A DNA stretch of 64,000 bases from DASUBN01 sp035465695 (GCA_035465695.1 DATIVR010000057.1:13358-77357), one strand, 5' to 3'; counted from the first letter of the stretch, positions 9,207 through 18,539 are shown. Numbers and translations: made by a program. The notes: a model not told the origin generated them from the sequence alone.

Positions 9207-9521
9207 ATGCCGAACCTGGGCCACCACACCTTCCATATCGCTCGACTACGCGGTCTGTGGCTGGCGCTGGCATTCGCGTTCCTCACGGTGCAGATGGGCT
9301 TGCCGGCCCATGAGGCGAGCCATCCCATCGGCCAGGCCGATACCGCCTGTCACTTCTGCATGCTCGGTGGTCATGCGCCAGCCATGTCCAACGTGGTGTT
9401 GCCACTCAAGCTCGTCCAGTTCACGGCCGAGGCACCCCGCCTCCCGGTCGCACGCCCCGTCCTTCAAACCTCAGTCCGCACCCGCTACAGCCGTGGACCA
9501 CCCCTGACTCCCGTCGTCTGA
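9207..9521 (+). CDS. Small DUF2946-like protein of a metal-efflux cassette
   Basis: A protein of 104 residues with an N-terminal hydrophobic segment (LWLALAFAFLTVQMGLPAHE) that may be a signal peptide or membrane anchor, then a His/Cys cluster (HEASH, DTACHFCMLGGHAP) and a basic Pro-rich tail. It resembles the small DUF2946-type proteins often found beside metal-efflux genes; I cannot assign a function. The CHFC and nearby His residues suggest metal binding, which is inference. The start is ATG 9207 or GTG 9204; no clear ribosome-binding site. It is the first gene of the cassette that ends at 15388. Confidence 0.6.
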   Translation: MPNLGHHTFHIARLRGLWLALAFAFLTVQMGLPAHEASHPIGQADTACHFCMLGGHAPAMSNVVLPLKLVQFTAEAPRLPVARPVLQTSVRTRYSRGPPLTPVV

Positions 9522-9582
9522 TTTGCCGCGCTCTCGGCTTCCAGCCGAGGTGCGCCATTCGGTATCCAACGGGATCAGACCC

Positions 9583-11088
9583 ATGTGTTTTGCATCGTCG
9601 AGTGCGCGTCCACGCGTGGCGCGGACGCAGTTGCTGATAGCCGGCTTGGTGGCGGCGCTGGCAGGTTGCGCGGTCGGACCTGACTTTCAGCCGCCGGCCC
9701 CACCGAAGGTGAAGGATTACACGGCTCAGCCGTCCGCGGCCATCGTGGCTACGCCGGATGTACCGGGCGGGGCTGCGCAGCAATTGGATGCGGCTACGGA
9801 CATCCCCGGCGATTGGTGGACGTTGTTCCATTGCACGGCGTTGGATGCGCTCATCCAACAATCTCTGAAGAACAATCCTGACCTCAAGGCCGCACAGGCA
9901 GCCCTGACTGCGGCCCACGAGAGCGTACTGGCGCAACAGGGCTCGTTCTATCCAAGCGCGACGCTCGGCTTCTCTGCGAGCCGTCAGCGCCAGCCGGCGC
10001 TTCTGGCACCAGTGCCGAACTCCAATGAGGACTTGTACAGCTTGTTCACGCCGCAGTTCACCATCTCCTATTCCCCCGACCTCTTCGGGCTCAACCGCCG
10101 CACAGTCGAGTCGTTGCAGGCGCAGGAGCAGGGGGTGCGGTTCCAGATGATCGCGGCGTGGACGTCGCTCACCACCAACGTGGTGGCGGCGGCGGTACAG
10201 GAAGCCGCCTTGAGCGCACAAGTCGATTCCACGCGGCAGCTCGTCGATGCGAACACGCAGATGCTGCAGGTATTGCGTTACCGGTATGAGAAGGGCTACG
10301 CCAGTGAGATCGATGTGGCCACCCAGGAAGCGCAGCTCGCGCAGGTCAATGCCACCTTGCCGCCTCTCGTGCGGCAACTGGAGCAGCAACGCCATCTGCT
10401 GGCAGTTTTGGTAGGAGCGTTCCCATCCGAGGCGTCCGATGGGTCGATCCAGCTCGCCGACCTGCAATTGCCGGAAGACTTGCCGCTTAGTCTGCCGTCG
10501 GCGCTTGTCGAGCAGCGCCCCGATGTACGGCAGGCACGCGCCAACCTGCATGTCGCCAGTGCCCAGATAGGTGTGGCCGAGGCCAACCGGTTCCCCAACA
10601 TCGAATTGACTGGTAACACGGGCAGTACCGCGCTGGCGTTCTCGCAGATATTCAAGTCCGGCACGGGCTTCTGGGGGCTGGCGGCGACCATCACGCAGCC
10701 GCTGTTCGAAGGCGGAACCCTGACGCACGAGGAGCGCGCTGCGCGAGCGGCCTATACCGAAGCCGCCGAACAATACCGCAGCACGGTGCTGACAGCCTTC
10801 CAGAACGTCGCGGATACCTTGACCGCCCTGGATCAGGATGCCAAGGAGCTCCAGGCCGCCGCTGCGGCGGATCAGGCCGCCAAGCGCAGCTTGGACTTGA
10901 CGACGCTCCAGGCGAAAGACGGATACACCGACTCCTTACAACTTGCCACCGCCGAACAAGCGTACCAGCAAGCCCATCTGAGCTTGATACAGGCTGAGGC
11001 CGCACGTTTCATCGACACCGCCGCGTTGTACCAAGCACTGGGCGGCGGTTGGTGGCGGCATAGTGACCTCGCAGGGGAACCAAGATGA
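9583..11088 (+). CDS. Outer-membrane efflux lipoprotein, NodT/OprM type
   Basis: TolC-superfamily outer-membrane channel of a tripartite efflux pump. The start at ATG 9583 gives a signal peptide ending in a lipobox LAALAGC with Cys29 and then AVGPDFQPPAPP, the hallmark of the NodT/OprM lipoprotein group. Two repeats of the OEP domain follow (about residues 90-280 and 300-490) with long coiled-coil-like Ala/Gln stretches. About 501 residues, normal. The open frame extends 20 codons upstream to a TTG, but that would bury the signal peptide. The stop overlaps the adaptor gene. Confidence 0.88.
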   Translation: MCFASSSARPRVARTQLLIAGLVAALAGCAVGPDFQPPAPPKVKDYTAQPSAAIVATPDVPGGAAQQLDAATDIPGDWWTLFHCTALDALIQQSLKNNPDLKAAQAALTAAHESVLAQQGSFYPSATLGFSASRQRQPALLAPVPNSNEDLYSLFTPQFTISYSPDLFGLNRRTVESLQAQEQGVRFQMIAAWTSLTTNVVAAAVQEAALSAQVDSTRQLVDANTQMLQVLRYRYEKGYASEIDVATQEAQLAQVNATLPPLVRQLEQQRHLLAVLVGAFPSEASDGSIQLADLQLPEDLPLSLPSALVEQRPDVRQARANLHVASAQIGVAEANRFPNIELTGNTGSTALAFSQIFKSGTGFWGLAATITQPLFEGGTLTHEERAARAAYTEAAEQYRSTVLTAFQNVADTLTALDQDAKELQAAAAADQAAKRSLDLTTLQAKDGYTDSLQLATAEQAYQQAHLSLIQAEAARFIDTAALYQALGGGWWRHSDLAGEPR

Positions 11089-12266
11089 GAAATCGATCGC
11101 ACCCCGTACCGTCACGGGCCGAATCCCAATCCCCGGGTGGCCGCGAGCCGGCCCTCGTATTGGGGGTGGTGCTGGCACTGGCGCTTGCCGCGTGTTCCCC
11201 GAAGGGCCCCGAGACGGAAGCCGAGACTCCTCACGATGTGACGTTGACCGCAGCGCAACAGCAGCGGATTCAGCTCTATACCGTCACTCCATCGCAGTAC
11301 CGCAGCGGGTTTGACGCTTCAGGAAGCGTGGACTTCGATCATGACCGGTCCACCGTCGTGCTGGCCCCGTTCTCCGGTCCGGTGGTGAAGCTTCTGGTGA
11401 CGCTGGGTGAAAAGGTGAGAAAGGGTCAGGCCCTCGCCACTGTGGCCTCCGCCGACTTCGCAGCGGCGGCGGGCGCCTATCGCAAGGCCGTGGCCGCCGC
11501 CAAAGCGGCCGACCAGCTCGCGGCTACCGACCGGGACCTATTCGCGCATCATGCACTGTCGCAGCGTGAGAACGACCAAGCCCAGTCTGACGCGGTCGGA
11601 GCCGACGCCGACCGGGACACGGCGTTGCAGGCCCTGGCCGGCTTAGGCGTAGACGCCCGGACCATCGCAGACATCCGTGACGGGAAGTCCGTCGCGTATG
11701 ACACGGGGGTGATCCGCTCGCCCGTCGCAGGCACCGTGATCGAAAGGTCGATCACCCCCGGCCAATTGCTGAGCGCCGGCGATACCCAGTGTTTCACGGT
11801 GGCGGATCTCTCGCGGGTATGGGTGATGGCTCAGGTCTTCGGTCCGGACCTGAACTCGGTGCATGTCGGCGATTCCGCGGAAGTGGATGTCGGCTCCGGG
11901 GGCAAGACACTTCCCGGCACGGTCACCAGCGTCTCGCCGGAAGTCGATCCGGCCACGCAGTCGGTGTTGGCGCGCGTGGTGGTCGAGAATCCCGGCGATC
12001 TCCTCAGGCGGCAGATGTACGTGGGCGTGCATATACGTTCGGCTGATTCGAAGACCGCGCTGCTGGTGCCCGTCTCCGCCATCCTGCGCGACGACGAGAA
12101 CCTGCCGTTCGTCTATGTGCTGGCCCAGGACGGCGGCTATGCGCGCCGGTCGGTGGATCTCGGCTACCGGGACGGCGACCGCCAAGTCATCGAAAGCGGC
12201 GTCAGCGCCGGCGACAAGGTCGTCGTCGATGGCGGTATCTTCCTGCGCTTCATAGAAACCCAATGA
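11085..12266 (+). CDS. Periplasmic adaptor of heavy-metal RND efflux (CzcB/CusB-like)
   Basis: Membrane-fusion protein linking the RND pump at 12263 to the outer-membrane channel before it. A lipobox LALAAC gives Cys37 as the probable lipidation site, so the adaptor is likely anchored in the inner membrane. A barrel-sandwich half (VVLAPFSGPVVKLLVTLGEKV) at about residues 85-110, a helical hairpin (about 115-190) and the second lipoyl half (GVIRSPVAGTVIERSI) follow, then a beta-barrel domain. There is no His-rich metal-binding N-terminal extension. The ATG overlaps the preceding stop (ATGA). Confidence 0.88.
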   Translation: MRNRSHPVPSRAESQSPGGREPALVLGVVLALALAACSPKGPETEAETPHDVTLTAAQQQRIQLYTVTPSQYRSGFDASGSVDFDHDRSTVVLAPFSGPVVKLLVTLGEKVRKGQALATVASADFAAAAGAYRKAVAAAKAADQLAATDRDLFAHHALSQRENDQAQSDAVGADADRDTALQALAGLGVDARTIADIRDGKSVAYDTGVIRSPVAGTVIERSITPGQLLSAGDTQCFTVADLSRVWVMAQVFGPDLNSVHVGDSAEVDVGSGGKTLPGTVTSVSPEVDPATQSVLARVVVENPGDLLRRQMYVGVHIRSADSKTALLVPVSAILRDDENLPFVYVLAQDGGYARRSVDLGYRDGDRQVIESGVSAGDKVVVDGGIFLRFIETQ

Positions 12267-15200
12267 ACGAATCAATCAAGCCAGAGGGCGTGCCGGCGGG
12301 ATCGGCCTCGATCATCAATCGGATCGTTGCGTTCGCCCTGGAACAGCGGGCGCTGGTGCTGCTGCTTTCATTGCTGCTGGCAGGCGTCGGCATCTGGGCC
12401 TTGCGGCATCTGCCGATGGATGCCTATCCGGATCTTTCGCCACCGATGGTGGAGGTCATCACCCAATGGCCAGGGCATTCCGCCGAGGAGGTGGAGCGGC
12501 TGATCACGGTGCCGATCGAACTCGGCATGAACGGCATACCGAAGCTCGTCACGAAGCGATCCATCTCATTGTATGGCCTGTCCGATGTGACACTGACCTA
12601 TGGCGACGGTACTGACAACTACTTCGCGCGCCAGCGCGTGTTCAACCGTCTGAGCTCGATCACCTTGCCGGACGGAGTAGCTCCGTCCGTCTCACCGTTA
12701 TCCTCGCCCTCGGGCCTCATCTACCGTTACGTGTTGCAGAGCACCGACCGTTCGCCGATGGAGCTCAAGACCTGGGAAGACTGGGTGATCTCGCCCCAAT
12801 ATCGTTCCATCCCAGGCGTCGCCGACGACTCGGCTTTTGGCGGCGGGGATATGCAATACCAGCTGCTGCTGGACCCCGTGAAGATAGCCGCGCTCGGCAT
12901 CTCCGTGCCGCAGGTGGAGGCGGCGTTGGCCGCCAATAACGGCAATGCGGGTGGCGGGTTCTACTCCCAAGGTGGGCAATTCTTCTATGTACGTGGCCTG
13001 GGAAGGCTCACGACCATGGACGACATCGGAAACGTAGTGCTAGCGGTGCACGACGGCACCCCGGTCCTGGTCAAGGACGTCGGTCAGGTGAAGATAGGCA
13101 TCGCACCGCGGCTGGGCGAATTCGGATATATGGACCAGAACGACGCCGTCGAAGGCGTGGTCCTGATGCAGACGGGGGAAAAGACCCAGGACGTGCTGAG
13201 ACGGATCGAGGCAAAGACCGCCGAACTGAACGGAGGCCTTCTTCCCAAGGATATCCGCATCCACCCGTTCTACGACCTGAGTGACCTCATCGCCCGGACC
13301 ACCCAAGTGGTGGAGCACAACCTGCTGATGGGGATGCTGCTGGTCATCGCGGTGTTAATCTTCTTCTTGTATGACATCCGCGCGGGCTTGATCGTCGCCA
13401 TCACCATCCCGCTGGCGTTGCTGTTCGCATTCTATTGCCTGGACCTGAAGGACGCCTCGGCGAACCTGCTGTCCATAGGCGCGGTGGACTTCGGCATCCT
13501 GGTGGATGGCGCGATCTTCATGGTGGAGAACATCTTCCGGGAGGTGGCCGCGCGGCACGGCGAGGACTTCGATATCAAGGCGGTCATCAGGGATGCGGCG
13601 TCGGAAGTGGATCGTCCGCTGGTCTACGCGGTGGCGGTGATCGTCGCAAGCTTCTTGCCGATCTATGTCCTGACCGGACCATCCGGTACCTTGTTCCGGC
13701 CGATGGCCGATACCATGATCTTCGCGTTGATAGGCTCCTTGGTCGTCGCGCTGACGCTGTTACCGGTGTTGTGCGCGCTTCTCATGCGCAAGGGAGTGCG
13801 GGAGCGTCGCAATGCCGTGTACGAAAAGATCAAGGCCGCTTATGGCCGCTGGCTCGATCGGTCGTTGGATCATGCCTGGCAGACCACGCTGATCTCAGCG
13901 GGATTGCTGGTCCTGTCGCTGCTGCTGATCCCGCGCATCGGCGCCGAGTTCATGCCACACCTGGACGAGGGCACGTTGTGGGTACGCGCCACCATGCCCT
14001 ATACCGTGTCGTTCGATGAGGCGGCCAAGATCACGCCCGAGATCCGCAATATCCTGCGCTCGTTCCCGGTGGTCACCACCGTGACTTCGGAGCTAGGCCG
14101 GCCGGATGACGGCACTGATTCCACGGGCTTCTTCAACGTGGAGTTCTTCGTCGGGCTGAAACCTTATTCCGAGTGGGATGGCAGCTACCGCGACAAACAG
14201 GCGCTCATCGATGCCATCGACCGCAAGCTGCAAGTCCTGCCCGGCATCGACTTCAATTACACCCAGCCTGCCGAAGACGCGGTGGATGAGGCGGAGACGG
14301 GCCTCAAGAGTTCCCTGGCGGTCAAGATATACGGCCCGGACCTCGCTACCTTGCAACGGAAGGGCAAGCAGATCGAGCAGATAATGCGGCATGTGTCCGG
14401 CATCACCGACGTGACACTGGTGCACGAGTTGGGGCAGCCCAATCTGGCGATAACCATCAAGCGCGCTGTCATCGCGCGTTATGGACTGAACGTGTCCGAC
14501 GTCAATGGCATAATCGGGGCGGCGGTCGGCGGTGATGTGGCCACGCAAGTGGTACAGGGCGAGAAGCAGTTCGACCTGGTCGTGCGGCTGCAGCCGAGAT
14601 TCCGCGATAATCCGCAGGTCATCGGTGATATCCCGGTGGCGACACCCACAGGACAGGAGATTCCTCTCAAGGTCCTGGCTGACATCCAGGAGGCGAATGG
14701 CGCCTCGTTCATCTATCGCGAGGACAATTCACGCTACATTGGCGTGCAGTTCTCGGTGGCGGGGCGCGATCTCGCCGGTACGGTCGACGATGCGATCGGG
14801 CAGGTGGCGAAGCAGGTCAGTCTGCCCCACGGATATCGCCTGGACTGGGGTGGTGAATACAAGGAATACACCGCTTCCCGGGCGCAGATGGACCTGGTAT
14901 TGCCGTTCACCATACTGCTGATATTCGGCCTCCTGTTCGTGCTCTACGGCAACTTCAAGTTCCCGTTCATCACCGTGCTGGGGGTGCTGTTTTCCGCGCC
15001 GGTCGGCGGAATCGTCGCCCTGTGGGCGACAGGCATCCCATTCTCGGTGTCATCCGGCATCGGTTTCATCGTGCTGTTCGGCGTCTCGGTCCTGACCGGC
15101 GTCGTGTACATCTCCTGCGTGAACGAGCTCAGGCGCGATGGCCGGCCGCTCGACGCAGCCATCCGCGAGGCCGCGATCCTGCGGCTGCGACCGATCATGA

Positions 15201-15388
15201 TGACCGCCCTGGTGGCGGCACTTGGACTGCTGCCTGCAGCAATGGCTACCGGGGTGGGTACCGACTCTCAGCGTCCCTTTGCGCTGGTCATCGTCAGCGG
15301 CATGATCACGCGCCTCATCATCGGCGCATTCGTCATGCCGGCGCTCTATGCACTGGCGGCCCGGCCAGGCGACCGCCTGCAGGTGTGA
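12263..15388 (+). CDS. Heavy-metal efflux RND permease, CzcA family
   Basis: Proton-driven inner-membrane RND pump of 1041 residues, the usual length for the HME family. Transmembrane segment 4 carries DFGILVDGAIFMVEN, with Asp409, Asp415 and Glu422 at the same spacing as the three acidic residues of CzcA transmembrane segment 4. This is unlike the AxGAMVDA form of CusA, so divalent cations (Co, Zn, Cd or Ni) are more likely substrates than Cu(I); that is inference. It starts with an ATGA overlap and ends the cassette. No metal-responsive regulator is encoded beside it. Confidence 0.9.
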   Translation: MNESIKPEGVPAGSASIINRIVAFALEQRALVLLLSLLLAGVGIWALRHLPMDAYPDLSPPMVEVITQWPGHSAEEVERLITVPIELGMNGIPKLVTKRSISLYGLSDVTLTYGDGTDNYFARQRVFNRLSSITLPDGVAPSVSPLSSPSGLIYRYVLQSTDRSPMELKTWEDWVISPQYRSIPGVADDSAFGGGDMQYQLLLDPVKIAALGISVPQVEAALAANNGNAGGGFYSQGGQFFYVRGLGRLTTMDDIGNVVLAVHDGTPVLVKDVGQVKIGIAPRLGEFGYMDQNDAVEGVVLMQTGEKTQDVLRRIEAKTAELNGGLLPKDIRIHPFYDLSDLIARTTQVVEHNLLMGMLLVIAVLIFFLYDIRAGLIVAITIPLALLFAFYCLDLKDASANLLSIGAVDFGILVDGAIFMVENIFREVAARHGEDFDIKAVIRDAASEVDRPLVYAVAVIVASFLPIYVLTGPSGTLFRPMADTMIFALIGSLVVALTLLPVLCALLMRKGVRERRNAVYEKIKAAYGRWLDRSLDHAWQTTLISAGLLVLSLLLIPRIGAEFMPHLDEGTLWVRATMPYTVSFDEAAKITPEIRNILRSFPVVTTVTSELGRPDDGTDSTGFFNVEFFVGLKPYSEWDGSYRDKQALIDAIDRKLQVLPGIDFNYTQPAEDAVDEAETGLKSSLAVKIYGPDLATLQRKGKQIEQIMRHVSGITDVTLVHELGQPNLAITIKRAVIARYGLNVSDVNGIIGAAVGGDVATQVVQGEKQFDLVVRLQPRFRDNPQVIGDIPVATPTGQEIPLKVLADIQEANGASFIYREDNSRYIGVQFSVAGRDLAGTVDDAIGQVAKQVSLPHGYRLDWGGEYKEYTASRAQMDLVLPFTILLIFGLLFVLYGNFKFPFITVLGVLFSAPVGGIVALWATGIPFSVSSGIGFIVLFGVSVLTGVVYISCVNELRRDGRPLDAAIREAAILRLRPIMMTALVAALGLLPAAMATGVGTDSQRPFALVIVSGMITRLIIGAFVMPALYALAARPGDRLQV

Positions 15389-15416
15389 GATGCCACGAGC
15401 CGGTTTTCCGGCGGCT

Positions 15417-15425
15417 TGCTATGAT
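15417..15425 (+). promoter_or_regulatory. Extended -10 promoter element before holA
   Basis: TGC followed by TATGAT (TATGAT at 15420-15425) lies 34 bases upstream of the holA GTG in the 71-base gap after the efflux cassette. I see no good -35, as expected for an extended -10 promoter. It would give holA and the genes behind it their own promoter, needed because the cassette interrupts the lptE-holA link. Confidence 0.5.
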
Positions 15426-15459
15426 GGCGCCATCACAGGTGTGAGATCGGGCGGCACGC

Positions 15460-16452
15460 GTGAAAGTAGGGCCTGACAGACTCGGCCAACAACTGAAGTT
15501 CCCGTTGCCGCCGGTGATACTCATCGCCGGCGACGAGCCTCTGCAACGGGAGGAGAGCGCGGATGCCATCCGCGCCGCCGCCCGTGGCCAGGGGTATACC
15601 GACCGCGAGGTGTTCGTGGCGGAACGCGGCTTCGAATGGGGCGCCATGTTGAGCGCCGGCGCCAGTCTCTCGCTGTTCGCCTCGCGCCGCATCCTGGAGT
15701 TGCGCATCCCCAGCGCCAAACCCGGCCCGAAGGGCGCCGAGATATTGGGCGAATATGCCAAGGATCCCGCGCCGGATACGCTGTTACTGGTGATCGCCGA
15801 AGACAAGCTGGAGGGGAACCCGGTCTGGGCGCAGGCCTTGGAGCGCGCCGGACTGTTCGTACAGGTCTGGCCCGTGGCGCCTGCCGAAGTGCCGGCCTGG
15901 GTACGCCAGCGCTTGAAAGGCAAGGGTTTCGAGGCTACGCCGGATGCGGTGACGCTCATCGCCGGACGTGTGGAGGGCAACCTGCTGGCGGCCGCCCAAG
16001 AGGTGGAAAAGCTTGCGCTTCTGCGCGAACCCGGGATGTTGGACGCAGAGGCGGTCGCCGAAGCGGTGGCGGACAGCGCCCGCTACGACGCGTTCAAGCT
16101 GGTGGATGCGGCGCTGGCCGGCGATCTGCCGCGCACGGTGCGGGTATTGGAAGGGCTCAAAGCGGAGGGCGAGGAGCCGGTGCTGATCCTGGGAGCGCTG
16201 CTCCGGCAGGTCAAGGAACTGGCCTCCCTGGCCTCGGAGATCGAGGCCGGTGCGCCGCCACAGCGAGCCTTGGCTGGCATCTGGGAACGGCGCCGACCCT
16301 TGGTGCAGGCTGCCCTCAAGCGGCGCAAGGCCGCGGGCTGGCAGCATGTACTTAAACGGGCGCAACGGGTCGACCGGGTGCTCAAAGGCCGCGCCTGGGG
16401 TCGCCCCTGGGATGAACTGTTACACTTGTCTACAGAGATGGCGCTCAAGTAG
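15460..16452 (+). CDS. holA: DNA polymerase III delta subunit
   Basis: Clamp-loader subunit that opens the beta sliding clamp. The protein has 330 residues with the holA pattern: N-terminal KVGPDRLGQQL, the AAA-like domain starting PPVILIAGDEPLQREES, and the C-terminal collar with the helix KRRKAAGWQHVLKRAQRVDRVLKG. The start is GTG 15460, in agreement with the family N-terminus. It sits where gammaproteobacteria carry it, between lptE and nadD, apart from the efflux cassette inserted upstream. Confidence 0.93.
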   Translation: MKVGPDRLGQQLKFPLPPVILIAGDEPLQREESADAIRAAARGQGYTDREVFVAERGFEWGAMLSAGASLSLFASRRILELRIPSAKPGPKGAEILGEYAKDPAPDTLLLVIAEDKLEGNPVWAQALERAGLFVQVWPVAPAEVPAWVRQRLKGKGFEATPDAVTLIAGRVEGNLLAAAQEVEKLALLREPGMLDAEAVAEAVADSARYDAFKLVDAALAGDLPRTVRVLEGLKAEGEEPVLILGALLRQVKELASLASEIEAGAPPQRALAGIWERRRPLVQAALKRRKAAGWQHVLKRAQRVDRVLKGRAWGRPWDELLHLSTEMALK

Positions 16453-16496
16453 CGCGATCACGTCTATATAAAGGTTCAGGAGAGCGCCAGGCGCGG

Positions 16497-17138
16497 ATGA
16501 GAAAGATCGGCATCTTCGGGGGCAGTTTCGACCCCGTTCACTACGGCCATCTCCGGCCCGCACTCGAGGTCCTCGAGGCGCTCTCACTGGACAGCATGCG
16601 ATTCATCCCCAGCAGCCGGCCGCCACACCGTGAGGCGCCGCAGGCTTCCCCGGCCATGCGTCTTGCCATGCTGAAGGCGGGGATCGCGGACGAACCGCGT
16701 TTCCAGGTGGACGACCGCGAGCTCAAGCGTGCCACGCCGTCATATACGTTCGATACCCTGGCGGAACTAAAGACGGAGTATCCCCGGGACCGGTTAGTGC
16801 TGATGGTGGGGTTGGACGCCTTCCTGGGTTTCACGACCTGGCATCGCTGGAAGGAGATACTGGAGCTCGCCCATCTCGTGGTGGCGCACCGTCCAGGTTC
16901 GGCGTTGGATGCGCGTGGCGATATCGCCATGCTGGTGCAGGAGCGGGAGGCCGACGATGCGCAGGTGCTGCTCGACCGGGAAGCCGGCCACATCATGCTG
17001 TTGCCGGTGACGCAGTTGGAGATCTCTTCCAGCCGGCTACGTGAGATGGTGGCGCACGGCGCGGACATACGGTACCTGGTGCCTGAGGCGGTGCGCCGCG
17101 TGATACAGGATTCGCATTGTTATGCAGAGGTGACCTGA
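16497..17138 (+). CDS. nadD: Nicotinate-nucleotide adenylyltransferase
   Basis: Converts nicotinate mononucleotide to deamido-NAD in NAD synthesis. The nucleotidyltransferase signature GIFGGSFDPVHYGHL opens the protein and the C-terminal ISSSRLREMVAHG is the second ATP-binding motif. 213 residues, normal. The ATG at 16497 has an AGGAG about 14 bases upstream, a longer spacing than usual. The stop overlaps the rsfS ATG by one base, so the pair is probably coupled, as in other gammaproteobacteria. Confidence 0.95.
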   Translation: MRKIGIFGGSFDPVHYGHLRPALEVLEALSLDSMRFIPSSRPPHREAPQASPAMRLAMLKAGIADEPRFQVDDRELKRATPSYTFDTLAELKTEYPRDRLVLMVGLDAFLGFTTWHRWKEILELAHLVVAHRPGSALDARGDIAMLVQEREADDAQVLLDREAGHIMLLPVTQLEISSSRLREMVAHGADIRYLVPEAVRRVIQDSHCYAEVT

Positions 17139-17479
17139 TGAAACCCGAGAAGCTCAAGGACCTGGTGGTGGAAGCGTTGGAGGACATGAAGGGTGTGGAC
17201 ATCCGCGTGCTGGATGTGCGCGGCATGACTGCCATCACCGACTTCATGGTGATCGTGAGCGGCACCTCGGACCGTCACGTGAAATCGCTGGCGCGCAACG
17301 CGCTCGACAAGGTCCGCGAGCACAAGGTGAAACCCATCGGCGTCGAAGGTGAGCAGGGGGGGGAGTGGGTGCTGGTGGACCTGGGGGATCTGGTGCTGCA
17401 CGTGATGCGCCCGCAGGTGCGCGACTTCTACAACCTGGAGAAGCTCTGGGTGCCGGAGATGAACAAGGCCGCCTCCTGA
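17138..17479 (+). CDS. rsfS: Ribosomal silencing factor RsfS
   Basis: Binds ribosomal protein L14 and blocks 30S-50S joining when nutrients are low. The 113-residue protein has the family core: DIRVLDVRGMTAITDFMVI, then SGTSDRHVKSLA and a C-terminal VLVDLGDLVLHVM. ATG 17138 is chosen because it overlaps the nadD stop as TGATG and has GAGGTGA just upstream; the open frame runs seven codons further to a TTG without such support. Confidence 0.95.
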   Translation: MKPEKLKDLVVEALEDMKGVDIRVLDVRGMTAITDFMVIVSGTSDRHVKSLARNALDKVREHKVKPIGVEGEQGGEWVLVDLGDLVLHVMRPQVRDFYNLEKLWVPEMNKAAS

Positions 17480-17486
17480 GGCTGCC

Positions 17487-17957
17487 GTGCGCATCCACCT
17501 CATCGCCGCCGGTACGCGCATGCCGTCCTGGGTCACGGAGGGCTTCGCGGACTATGCCGGACGCCTGCCGCCGGAATGCCGGCTGCTCCTGAAGGAGATC
17601 CCCCTGGGCGCGGCGCGCGGCGGCGGCGACACGCGCAAGGCCATGCAGGAGGAAGCGACGAAGATGCTGGCGGCGCTGCCGGAGGGCGCAGGCATCACCG
17701 CCCTTGAAGTGCGTGGCAAGGCTCTCGATACCGAAGCCCTGGCGAGACTCCTGAACGGCTGGCTGCAGGAAGGCCGCGACCAGGCCTTGCTGGTCGGCGG
17801 TCCCGATGGGCTTGCGCCTGAATGCACCGCCAAGGCGAATCTGAGATGGTCCCTGTCACCTCTCACGTTGCCCCACGGCCTGGTGCGGGTGGTGGTGGCG
17901 GAACAACTCTATCGGGCCTGGTCCATCCTCAAGAATCATCCCTATCACCGCGCATGA
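17487..17957 (+). CDS. rlmH: 23S rRNA pseudouridine-1915 N3-methyltransferase RlmH
   Basis: SPOUT-family methyltransferase acting on pseudouridine 1915 in helix 69 of 23S rRNA of assembled ribosomes. The 156-residue length, the N-terminal RIHLIAAGTRMPSWV, the SAM-site loop LLVGGPDGL and the C-terminal YRAWSILKNHPYHR are all typical. The start is GTG 17487, seven bases after rsfS. The C-terminal tail is part of the active site and is intact. The stop overlaps the maf start by four bases. Confidence 0.95.
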   Translation: MRIHLIAAGTRMPSWVTEGFADYAGRLPPECRLLLKEIPLGAARGGGDTRKAMQEEATKMLAALPEGAGITALEVRGKALDTEALARLLNGWLQEGRDQALLVGGPDGLAPECTAKANLRWSLSPLTLPHGLVRVVVAEQLYRAWSILKNHPYHRA

Positions 17958-18535
17958 AGACCCCGCAGTTCTACCTGGCCTCCACCTCGCCGCGCCGCAA
18001 GCAGCTGCTGGAACAGCTGGGCTTGCGCTTCGAATTGCTGGCAGTGGAGGTAGACGAGGCCGCCAGGCCCGCGGAGCCACCCCGGGATTATGTCCTTCGG
18101 GTGGCGCTCCTCAAGGCCGAAGCGGTTGCAGCCAAGCTGGATAAGCCCGCCGTGCCCATATTGGCGGCCGACACCACGGTGGCGCTGGACGGGGACATCC
18201 TGGGCAAGCCGAGGGACCGGCAGGACGCCATCGAGATGCTGGTCCGCCTCGGGGGGCGGCGGCATCAAGTATTATCGGCAGTAGCCCTATGGCACGAGGG
18301 CGTCCTGGAGACGGCCCTGAGTGAGAGCCAGGTCCGCTTCCGCGGGATCAGCCCCGCCGAGGCGGGGGCCTATTGGGACAGCGGCGAACCCAGGGACAAA
18401 GCCGGCGCCTACGGCATCCAGGGCTTGGGCGCCATATTCGTCGCAAGCCTGGAAGGCAGTTACAGCGGCGTCATGGGTCTGCCGCTCTTCGAGACCGCGG
18501 CCTTGCTCGGCACGGCGAAGGTGCGGGTGCTCTGA
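17954..18535 (+). CDS. Maf-family nucleoside triphosphate pyrophosphatase
   Basis: House-cleaning nucleotide pyrophosphatase of the Maf family, which hydrolyses dTTP/UTP or modified nucleotides to the monophosphate. The signature LASTSPRRKQLLEQLG is at residues 7-22 and the catalytic stretch ILAADTTVALDG near residue 75. The tail GIQGLGAIFVASLEGSYSGVMGLPL is typical of the dTTP/UTP type (YhdE) rather than YceF. ATG 17954 overlaps the rlmH stop; a longer open frame upstream lies inside rlmH. A long palindrome follows the gene. Confidence 0.9.
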   Translation: MKTPQFYLASTSPRRKQLLEQLGLRFELLAVEVDEAARPAEPPRDYVLRVALLKAEAVAAKLDKPAVPILAADTTVALDGDILGKPRDRQDAIEMLVRLGGRRHQVLSAVALWHEGVLETALSESQVRFRGISPAEAGAYWDSGEPRDKAGAYGIQGLGAIFVASLEGSYSGVMGLPLFETAALLGTAKVRVL

Positions 18536-18539
18536 AACG

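Noticed and set aside
15401..15413. Short GCCGG-TTTT-CCGGC-like hairpin after the CzcA gene, considered as a terminator
   Set aside because: The stem is only about five pairs and the run following is not T-rich, so it cannot be called a terminator.
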